Shown here in pieces: positions 13,119-19,147 of a DNA stretch of 19,147 nt (positions are counted from its first letter, which is position 1; every line of letters starts with the position of its first letter). The stretch lies in assembly GCF_937999985.1 (NCBI RefSeq), contig NZ_CALLDG010000185.1, forward strand, positions 1 through 19,147, given 5' to 3'. Source of the stretch: an uncultured Corynebacterium sp. GTDB taxonomy: Bacteria > Actinomycetota > Actinomycetes > Mycobacteriales > Mycobacteriaceae. The notes below the pieces were generated by a model. The model searched no databases and was not told the origin of the DNA. It saw only the letters and a program-made list of their open reading frames with translations. The position numbers and the translations under genes were made by a program.

Positions 13119-13919
13119 ATGAGCCTGGTAGATGCGACCGGCCTGCTCGGCGGGAATTCGGATGACTTTCGAGACCCAGCCGAGAGTCCGCAGGGCGCGC
13201 CGACCAAGACCACGCCGCTGAGCGACGAGGAGCGAGCAGCCAACGAGCAGCTCGTCGCCGATTGGAACGACAAGCTACAGGGCGCCAGCGCCGAAGAAAT
13301 CATGGACTGGGTGGCCGAGCACGTGCCCGGCAAGATCGCAGTGACCATGTCCATGCAGGACACCGTCCTGGCCGAGCTGGCGGAAGGACGCCTGGCGGAA
13401 GACCGCGCAGAACTGGTCTTCCTGGACACCGGCTACCACTTCGCCGAAACGCTCGAGACCCGCGACAAGGTCCAGCAGCGCTACAACCTGCCGCTGGAAA
13501 ACATCACCCCGGTCCTCAGCCGCGAGGAGCAGGACAAGGTCTACGGCCCGCGCCTGTACTCCCGCGACAACACCGCCTGCTGCCGCATGCGCAAAGTCGA
13601 GCCGCTGGCGCGGATGCTGAACCCCTTCAACGCCTGGATCACCGGCGTGCGTCGCGTAGACAACGCCCTGCGCGCCAACACTCCGGTGCTGGACGTGGAC
13701 CGCACCGGCCGGCTGAAGATCAACCCCATCGTCGCCTGGAGCGACGAGGACGTGGAGGCGTACATCAACGACCACGACCTGATCATCAACCCCCTGACCA
13801 AGCAGGGCTACCCGTCGATCGGCTGCGAAACCTGCACCCTGCCGGTTGCCGAAGGACAGGACCCCCGATCCGGCCGCTGGGCCGGCTCCAACAAGACAGA
13901 ATGCGGACTTCACACATGA
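13119..13919 (+). CDS. cysH: Assimilatory adenylyl-sulfate (APS) reductase
   Basis: CysH reduces activated sulfate to sulfite with electrons from thioredoxin. The 266-residue protein has the PAPS-reductase fold with the substrate loop around VTMSMQDTVLAEL and DTGYHFAET. Cys154-Cys155 (ACCRMRKVEPL) and Cys236-x2-Cys239 (GCETC) are the ligands of the [4Fe-4S] cluster that marks the APS-using type. The catalytic cysteine is Cys262 in the C-terminal ECGLH. APS use agrees with the absence of an APS kinase gene nearby. ATG at 13119 is chosen because GAGAAGAGGAG lies directly upstream; the in-frame ATG at 13068 has no family similarity. The stop overlaps the cysD start (ATGA). Confidence 0.95.
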   Translation: MSLVDATGLLGGNSDDFRDPAESPQGAPTKTTPLSDEERAANEQLVADWNDKLQGASAEEIMDWVAEHVPGKIAVTMSMQDTVLAELAEGRLAEDRAELVFLDTGYHFAETLETRDKVQQRYNLPLENITPVLSREEQDKVYGPRLYSRDNTACCRMRKVEPLARMLNPFNAWITGVRRVDNALRANTPVLDVDRTGRLKINPIVAWSDEDVEAYINDHDLIINPLTKQGYPSIGCETCTLPVAEGQDPRSGRWAGSNKTECGLHT

Positions 13920-14830
13920 GCAATGAAAACACCACCGCCCTTTCACCGCACCTGGCGAGCCTCGAGGCGGAAGCAATCGAGATCCTGCGCGAAGTAGCAG
14001 GCCAGTTCGACCGCCCCGCGCTGCTGTTTTCCGGCGGCAAGGATTCCGTCGTGGTCCTGGAGCTGGCGAAGCGCGCCTTCCACCCCGCACCGGTTCCCTT
14101 CGAGCTGGTGCACGTGGATACCGGCCACAACTTCCCGGAGGTCATCGAGTTCCGCGACAAGATCGCCGCGGATCCGAAGGTGACCCTGCACGTCGCTGCC
14201 GTCCAGGACTGGATCGACAGCGGCGCCATTCAGGAGCGCCCGGACGGCACCCGCAACCCGCTGCAGACCGTGCCGCTGGTGGAGACCATCCAGAACCGCG
14301 GCTACGACGCGGTGCTGGGCGGCGCCCGCCGCGACGAGGAGAAGGCCCGCGCCAAGGAGCGCGTGTTCTCCGTGCGCGATAGCTTCGGCGGCTGGAACCC
14401 GCGCCGCCAGCGTCCCGAGCTGTGGGGCCTTTACAACGGCCGCCACCAGGTGGGCGAGAACATCCGCGTGTTCCCGATCTCCAACTGGACCGAGGCCGAC
14501 GTGTGGGACTACATCCGCGACCGCAACGTCGAGGTCCCGGCGATCTACTACTCCCACCAGCGCGAGGTCTTCAACCGCAACGGCATGTGGCTGACCCCGG
14601 GCGAGTGGGGTGGCCCGAAGAAAGGAGAGGAGCTGGTCGAGAAGACCGTGCGCTACCGCACCGTTGGCGACATGAGCTGCACCGGCGCCGTCCTTTCCAC
14701 CGCCACGACCATCGAGGACGTGATCGACGAAATCCGCCAGTCCACCACCACCGAGCGCGGCGCCACCCGTGCCGACGACAAGCTCAGTGAGTCCTCCATG
14801 GAGGATCGCAAGAAGGAAGGTTACTTCTGA
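13916..14830 (+). CDS. cysD: Sulfate adenylyltransferase subunit 2
   Basis: CysD is the catalytic subunit that makes APS from sulfate and ATP, driven by GTP hydrolysis in CysN. The 304-residue protein has the PP-loop SGGKDS (39-44), then VDTGHNFPEVIEFRD, ARRDEEKARAKERVFS, RPELWGLYNG and FPISNWTEADVWDYI, all typical of CysD. Its ATG overlaps the cysH stop and its TGA overlaps the cysN ATG by one base, indicating strict translational coupling of cysH, cysD and cysN. Confidence 0.97.
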   Translation: MSNENTTALSPHLASLEAEAIEILREVAGQFDRPALLFSGGKDSVVVLELAKRAFHPAPVPFELVHVDTGHNFPEVIEFRDKIAADPKVTLHVAAVQDWIDSGAIQERPDGTRNPLQTVPLVETIQNRGYDAVLGGARRDEEKARAKERVFSVRDSFGGWNPRRQRPELWGLYNGRHQVGENIRVFPISNWTEADVWDYIRDRNVEVPAIYYSHQREVFNRNGMWLTPGEWGGPKKGEELVEKTVRYRTVGDMSCTGAVLSTATTIEDVIDEIRQSTTTERGATRADDKLSESSMEDRKKEGYF

Positions 14831-16089
14831 TGTCCACCAACCTGCCGACCCTCCGCCTGTGCACCGCCGGCTCCGTCGACGACGGCAAGTCCACCTTTGT
14901 GGGCCGCCTGCTGCACGATACGAAGTCCATCCTGGCCGACCAGTATGAGTCCGTAGAGCGCGTCTCCAACGCCAAGGGCCTGGAGAACCCGGACCTGTCG
15001 CTGCTGGTCGATGGCCTGCGCGCCGAGCGCGAGCAGGGCATCACCATCGATGTGGCCTACCGTTACTTCGCTACCGATAAGCGCAGCTTTATCCTGGCTG
15101 ATACCCCGGGGCACGTGCAGTACACGCGCAACACCGTCACGGGCCTGTCCACCTCGGAGCTGGTTATTGTTCTGGTTGACGCCCGCAACGGCGTGATCGA
15201 GCAGACCCGTCGCCACCTGACCGTGGCGGCGATGATGAAGATCTCCCACGTCATCGTGGCCGTCAATAAGATCGACGCGGTCGATTTCAGCGAGCAGGTC
15301 TTCAACGACGTGAAGGCCGACGTGGACGCACTAGTCTCCGAGCTGGGCCTGGCCCATGTCGACGTGATCCCGACCTCCGCGCTGCTAGGTGACAATGTCG
15401 TCGAGCGCAGCCAGAACACCCCCTGGTACACGGGCCCGTCTGTACTGGAGATCCTGGAGACCACCGAGCCGGCGAAGAACACCGCCGACGTGGAGCGCGG
15501 ACTGCGCTTCCCGATCCAGATCGTCATCCGCGACCACGCCACCGATTACCGCGGCTACGCAGGCCGTATCACCGCGGGCAAGGTGTCCGTCGGCGATAAG
15601 GTGCTGGCCGATGGTCGCGAGGCGATCATCGAGGGCATCGACGGCCCGGCAGGGGAGCAGCAGACCGCCGCCCGCGGCGAGTCAGTCTCCCTGCGCCTGG
15701 ACCGCGACATCGACTTGTCCCGCGGGGACATCATCGCCGCACTGGATCTGCCGGAGCCGCAGCAGTCCTTCACCGCGACGGTCTTCCACTTGTCCGAGTC
15801 CCCGGTGCGCCTGCGCAGCAATGTGCTGGTGCGCTACGGCACCGCGCTGGTGCGCGGCCGCGTGGACGAGGTCATCCGCCGCGTGGACATCTCGGGCCGC
15901 AACCGCAGCGAGGAGGAGATCGCCCATGGTGGCGCCGACGAGCTGGCGCTCAACGACATCGCGGAGGTGCGCGTGACGGTGGCCGAGCCGCTGCCCGTCG
16001 AAACCTACCGCCGTGGTGGCCGCGTTGGTTCGCTGCTGCTGATTAACCCCGGTAGTGGCGACACCCTGACCGCAGGCTTGGTGAACTAA
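14830..16089 (+). CDS. cysN: Sulfate adenylyltransferase subunit 1 (GTPase)
   Basis: CysN is the regulatory GTPase of ATP sulfurylase. The 419-residue protein has G1 GSVDDGKST (14-22), the switch segment EREQGITID, G3 DTPGH (91-95) and G4 NKID (146-149), followed by two beta-barrel domains as in elongation-factor-like GTPases. It ends without the APS-kinase (CysC) domain that is fused to CysN in mycobacteria. That fits the APS-reductase type of CysH. cysY starts one base after the stop. Confidence 0.97.
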   Translation: MSTNLPTLRLCTAGSVDDGKSTFVGRLLHDTKSILADQYESVERVSNAKGLENPDLSLLVDGLRAEREQGITIDVAYRYFATDKRSFILADTPGHVQYTRNTVTGLSTSELVIVLVDARNGVIEQTRRHLTVAAMMKISHVIVAVNKIDAVDFSEQVFNDVKADVDALVSELGLAHVDVIPTSALLGDNVVERSQNTPWYTGPSVLEILETTEPAKNTADVERGLRFPIQIVIRDHATDYRGYAGRITAGKVSVGDKVLADGREAIIEGIDGPAGEQQTAARGESVSLRLDRDIDLSRGDIIAALDLPEPQQSFTATVFHLSESPVRLRSNVLVRYGTALVRGRVDEVIRRVDISGRNRSEEEIAHGGADELALNDIAEVRVTVAEPLPVETYRRGGRVGSLLLINPGSGDTLTAGLVN

Positions 16090-16090
16090 C

Positions 16091-16855
16091 ATGACCCGGC
16101 CGGCACCCATCATCTGCTTGGCCCATGGATCCCGCCACCCGCAGGCGGACCAGGCGGTCTTTGAGATCACCGAGCGCATTTCCGAAAGCACTGGGCTGCC
16201 GGCCTTCGCCGCCTTCCTGGACTTCCACCCCGCCACCCTCACGACGGTCGCCCACCGCGTCGTCGCGGCGGGCTACACGGAGGCGGTAGTAGTTCCTTTG
16301 CTGTTCACGCAGGCTTTCCACGCTCGCTACGACGTTCCCGCCGCGATCGCCGAGGCCGTTGAGTCTATTGACGCCACCTCGTCCGCCGGCCTGACCCTCC
16401 ACCTCACTGACGGGTTGGGAACCGGCGCAGATATGGAGGAGCTGGTCGCCGACTTCACGGCCCAGTACCTCGCTGGCAGTGTCGCCACGGACAGTGCAAG
16501 CGCTAGCGCCGCGAATGCCACAGACAGCAGCATCGACAAGTTAGCGCTGTACTCCGTGGGCTCCAGCCAGCCGGGCGCGAACGAGGCCGTCGCCGAGTTC
16601 GCCGGCCGCGTTGGCGCCCGCCTGAACATGCGCAGCGCCCGCGCCTTCGTCGCCACCGGGGACAACCCGGGCCGAGACACGGAGGCGCTGCTGGAATTCG
16701 CAGACGAACGCACCGTCACCGTCCCGCTGTTCGTCAGCCCCGGCCTGCTGTGGGACAAGGCCAAGATCCGAATGCCAAACGGCCGGAAGTGTACGCGCCA
16801 CCTCGGTGACGCGGTAGCCCCGGTCGTCATCAACCGCGCCTGTCGCGCCCTGTAA
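16091..16855 (+). CDS. cysY: Sirohydrochlorin ferrochelatase, CbiX/SirB-like
   Basis: The 254-residue protein is a class II chelatase with two tandem CbiX-like halves. The N-terminal half carries the metal-binding histidines, His12 in LAHGSRH and His77 in LFTQAFHARYD. The second half (about 155-254) has the same fold pattern but only a degenerate motif (YSVGSSQPGANE). A Ser/Ala-rich linker, about 131-147, joins them. In the cys operon of Corynebacterium this gene, cysY, is thought to insert iron into sirohydrochlorin to form siroheme for CysI. It begins one base after cysN. Confidence 0.88.
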   Translation: MTRPAPIICLAHGSRHPQADQAVFEITERISESTGLPAFAAFLDFHPATLTTVAHRVVAAGYTEAVVVPLLFTQAFHARYDVPAAIAEAVESIDATSSAGLTLHLTDGLGTGADMEELVADFTAQYLAGSVATDSASASAANATDSSIDKLALYSVGSSQPGANEAVAEFAGRVGARLNMRSARAFVATGDNPGRDTEALLEFADERTVTVPLFVSPGLLWDKAKIRMPNGRKCTRHLGDAVAPVVINRACRAL

Positions 16856-16873
16856 CAAGCGCACTAGCCCTTC

Positions 16874-16938
16874 TAGCCCCTCACAACACGTTTTCCCTCA
16901 CGGATAACCCCTCACAGACAGCAAGGACTAACCCCTCA
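16874..16938. repeat. Three 10-bp repeats before cysZ
   Basis: TAGCCCCTCA (16874-16883) and TAACCCCTCA (16905-16914 and 16929-16938) lie in the 82-bp gap between cysY and cysZ. The last copy ends at the A of the cysZ start codon. No terminator or promoter was recognised in this gap. Confidence 0.6.
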
Positions 16939-17951
16939 TGAAGATCTTGATTTTTGCCCTCGTCGGCGTGGTCGCCCAGTTGGTCGACGGCGCGCTGGGC
17001 ATGGCATTCGGCATCACCGCAACCACTCTGCTGATTTTCTCCGGCTTGGGCCCCGCCCACGCTTCCGCCGCCGTTCACCTGGCGGAGGTCGGCACCACGC
17101 TGTTCTCCGGCCTATCCCACTGGCGGCTGAAGAACGTCCACTGGCCGACCGTCCTGGCCCTCGGCGTGCCGGGCGCCATCGGTTCGTTTACGGGCGCCTA
17201 CGTGCTCAGTAACCTCTCCACTGAGGCAGCCGAGCCAGTTGTGTCCACCCTGCTAGTGCTCCTCGGCGCCTACGTACTGGTGCGTAGCGTGGCCGTGCCG
17301 TGGAAGAAGGATGAAGACACTCAGCCGGTATCCACCACCCGCCGCTCCCGCTTCGGCCTGGCAGGCCTGGGCCTGGCCGGTGGCTTCCTGGATGCCTCCG
17401 GCGGTGGCGGCTGGGGGCCTGTAACCACCTCCACTCTGATGAGCGTGGGCAAGGCCGAGCCGCGCCGCATCATCGGCACGGTAAACACCGCCGAGTTCTT
17501 GGTTGCCGTATCCGCCACCGCCGGCTTCGTTGCAGGCATGGGCTCGGAATTGGCGGAAAACTGGCAGCCAGTCGTCGGCCTGCTGGTCGGCGGAGCCATC
17601 GCTGCCCCGATCGCCGCGTGGATCGTAACCATTATGAAGCCAGAAGTACTTGGCGGCGTGGTCGGCGGTTTGCTGATGCTGCTGAACTCCAGCCGCCTGG
17701 TGAACTATTTCGGCTTCCTCGGCGTGGTCGCCGTCATCCTGATCGGCCTGGCCGTGATCGTCGCCCTCGTCGTCGTGCGCAAGCGCTCCCTGTTGGAACG
17801 CTCTCTGACCGGCGACGATGCACCGGAGAACTCCCAGCAGGCCACCGCGGCAAGCGACGCGGAGGTCATCGAGGGGCGGGCAAGTGGGCGTCACTACGAA
17901 GAAGAAAGAACGAAAGTGCAACAGCGCGAGAAAGAGCGCGCCAGGGGGTAA
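16938..17951 (+). CDS. cysZ: TSUP-family (TauE/SafE) membrane transporter CysZ
   Basis: The 337-residue protein has about eight hydrophobic segments and the internal duplication typical of sulfite exporter TauE/SafE proteins: GVVAQLVDGALGMAFG in the first half and GGFLDASGGGGWGPV in the second. A charged, hydrophilic tail of about 50 residues follows the last membrane helix. In Corynebacterium the terminal gene of the cys operon has this family and is proposed to import sulfate; it is not related to E. coli CysZ. AAGGA lies 10 nt before the ATG. The transport direction cannot be read from the sequence. Confidence 0.9.
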   Translation: MKILIFALVGVVAQLVDGALGMAFGITATTLLIFSGLGPAHASAAVHLAEVGTTLFSGLSHWRLKNVHWPTVLALGVPGAIGSFTGAYVLSNLSTEAAEPVVSTLLVLLGAYVLVRSVAVPWKKDEDTQPVSTTRRSRFGLAGLGLAGGFLDASGGGGWGPVTTSTLMSVGKAEPRRIIGTVNTAEFLVAVSATAGFVAGMGSELAENWQPVVGLLVGGAIAAPIAAWIVTIMKPEVLGGVVGGLLMLLNSSRLVNYFGFLGVVAVILIGLAVIVALVVVRKRSLLERSLTGDDAPENSQQATAASDAEVIEGRASGRHYEEERTKVQQREKERARG

Positions 17952-17952
17952 A

Positions 17953-17980
17953 GCGAGGGCGCCCCTTCCCCGCGCCTCGC
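17953..17980 (+). terminator. Possible terminator hairpin after cysZ
   Basis: GCGAGG (17953-17958) pairs with CCTCGC (17975-17980), and the stem extends inward through GCGC with one bulge. It begins one base after the cysZ stop. There is no U-tract, so factor-independent termination is uncertain. Confidence 0.4.
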
Positions 17981-18001
17981 TAGTGCGGGGTTGCCAAGGC
18001 A

Positions 18002-18028
18002 CAATGGAAGTGAAGTGAAACTCCATTG
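18002..18028 (+). other. Inverted repeat abutting the pta ribosome-binding site
   Basis: CAATGGA (18002-18008) and TCCATTG (18022-18028) are perfect 7-bp arms with a 13-base loop. The right arm directly precedes AGGAAGG (18029-18035), the pta ribosome-binding site. It could be a protein-binding operator or an RNA hairpin that affects pta translation. Confidence 0.45.
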
Positions 18029-18045
18029 AGGAAGGTATGTGAGCT

Positions 18046-19147
18046 GTGTCTATCGCGTCGTCTATCGCGCCCCAAGGAACTGGCACGAACGCCGTCGTCT
18101 CACCGATAGCGAGCGCCGCCGCGCGCCGCTCCGACATTTTGGACGCACTAGGGGAGGCAGAGGCAGTCGACATCTTCGACACCATCCGCCCCTCCGCGCC
18201 CGACTTCGCCGCCGCCCTCGACGCGGCCTACGACGCTAAGGCCGGCGCAGGTGCCGGAGCTGGAGCGGGCGCCGTGCTGCTCGGCACCGGCGAGATCACC
18301 TTTGACTCGCGCCTCGCGGCCGCCGCGGGCGCATCCCACTACCTGCTCGCGGGAAGCCCAGCCGACGCCACGGCGCTGCAGTTGGCCTCCGGACAGCTGG
18401 TGCGCTCTGGTCGCAAGCCCGCCGGTATTTCTTTTATTGACGCCAGCGCCTCCGCAGCTGCCGCCGCAGCCAACGCCGTGGAGGCAGAAGGGCAGGCGAT
18501 TCGCCACATCGCGCTGGAAGGCATCGCGCAGGCAGCAGCCGGCGGGACTGATGCTGGTGCGGGGGCTGGCGGGGCTGGGAGTGCCGCGGGGGCGAGCGCT
18601 GCGAAGGAGCCCGTGATCGGCCCCGAGCTGTTCGAGCGCAACCTGCTGATCAAGGCCCGCGAGAAGAACGCTCACATCGTGCTGCCGGAAGGCGAGGACG
18701 ACCGCATCCTCACCGCTGCCGACCAGCTGCTGCGTGCCAAGGTGTGCCAGCTGACCATCCTGGGCAGCCCGGACGACATCGCCCGCCGCGCCAAGGAGCT
18801 GGGGCTGGACCTTTCCAGTGCCACGCTGACCGACCCGAGCGAGGGCAACCAGCTGGAGGAGTTCGCCGCCGAGTTCGCCGAGCTGCGCAAGCACAAGGGC
18901 ATCACCCTGGAGCAGGCGCGCGAGACCATGCAGGACATCAGCTACTACGCAACGATGATGGTCCACAAGGGGATCGCCGACGGCATGGTCTCCGGCGCGG
19001 CTCACACGACCGCGCACACCATTAAGCCCTCGTTCCAGATCATCAAGACTGCACCGGGTGCGTCGGTGGTCAGCTCCATCTTCCTGATGGTCATGGACGG
19101 CGTGCTGTGGGCATTCGGGGACTGCGCCGTGAACCCGAACCCCACCC
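18046..19147 (+). CDS. pta: Phosphate acetyltransferase, 3' truncated by the window edge
   Basis: Pta interconverts acetyl-CoA and acetyl-phosphate, usually with acetate kinase. The frame is open from GTG at 18046 to the end of the window (367 complete codons). The start is chosen because AGGAAGG lies 10 nt upstream. The catalytic PTA domain begins near residue 194 (ELFERNLLIKAREKN) and shows VLPEGEDDRIL, MMVHKGIADGMVSGAAHTTA and GDCAVNPNPT. The preceding 190 residues are rich in Ala and Gly, including alternating Gly-Ala at 66-76 and a Gly/Ala-rich stretch at about 165-186. No P-loop is visible there, so it differs from the N-terminal domain of E. coli Pta. Acetate kinase would be expected just beyond the window. 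Confidence 0.92.
   Translation, partial: MSIASSIAPQGTGTNAVVSPIASAAARRSDILDALGEAEAVDIFDTIRPSAPDFAAALDAAYDAKAGAGAGAGAGAVLLGTGEITFDSRLAAAAGASHYLLAGSPADATALQLASGQLVRSGRKPAGISFIDASASAAAAAANAVEAEGQAIRHIALEGIAQAAAGGTDAGAGAGGAGSAAGASAAKEPVIGPELFERNLLIKAREKNAHIVLPEGEDDRILTAADQLLRAKVCQLTILGSPDDIARRAKELGLDLSSATLTDPSEGNQLEEFAAEFAELRKHKGITLEQARETMQDISYYATMMVHKGIADGMVSGAAHTTAHTIKPSFQIIKTAPGASVVSSIFLMVMDGVLWAFGDCAVNPNPT

Noticed and set aside
18148..19017. Minus-strand open frame opposite pta
   Set aside because: The plus strand encodes clear phosphate acetyltransferase motifs; the opposite frame is a shadow.

Overview
The window looks like a chromosomal segment of a high-GC actinobacterium, almost certainly a Corynebacterium. 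The main reasons are the gene set fpr / cysI-cysX / cysH-cysD-cysN-cysY-cysZ, the pairing of metE with assimilatory sulfur genes, and repeated 16-bp inverted repeats of the form (T/C)AGAC-N6-GTCT(A/G), which match the binding motif known for the TetR-family methionine/cysteine repressor McbR of C. glutamicum. Species cannot be fixed from the sequence. No rRNA, tRNA, insertion sequence, phage or CRISPR element was found.

Layout. Positions 1-246 are non-coding and hold two short tandem-repeat tracts and the metE terminator. metE (247-2565, minus) follows. Divergent from it is a three-gene ECF-type uptake transporter (3029-5807, plus): an S component, a T component and a fused double ATPase. A Tat-exported Rieske lipoprotein (5827-6261, minus) converges on it. 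purT (6410-7645) and trhO (7662-8594) lie on the plus strand. An ElaA-like acetyltransferase (8610-9158) and an FprA-type ferredoxin reductase (9162-10583) lie on the minus strand, the acetyltransferase immediately downstream of the reductase. The assimilatory sulfur genes run on plus from 10952: cysI and cysX, then, after a structured gap with its own operators, cysH, cysD, cysN, cysY and cysZ (to 17951). pta begins at 18046 and runs off the window.

How the genes fit together. CysZ probably carries a sulfur oxyanion across the membrane. CysDN makes adenosine 5'-phosphosulfate (APS). CysH is the iron-sulfur APS-reductase type (Cys-Cys plus Cys-x2-Cys), which explains why no APS kinase is present. 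CysI reduces sulfite to sulfide with reducing power probably delivered from NADPH through the divergent FprA and a ferredoxin, with CysX as a possible partner. CysY supplies siroheme for CysI. MetE performs the last step of methionine synthesis. McbR-like operators precede metE, fpr, cysI and cysH (five sites), so the sulfur genes appear to form one small regulon in which methionine status controls both ends of the pathway.

Most interesting points. (1) The ECF ATPase is a fused pair in which the N-terminal half has lost its Walker A lysine, Q-loop glutamine, catalytic glutamate and H-loop histidine but keeps the signature LSTGQ, while the C-terminal half has the opposite pattern; this predicts exactly one composite ATP site. 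(2) The metE and cysH promoters place the operator between the -35 and -10 elements. (3) Short direct repeats of 8 to 21 bp occur in many of the intergenic leaders. (4) Long structured leaders precede the ECF operon and cysH.
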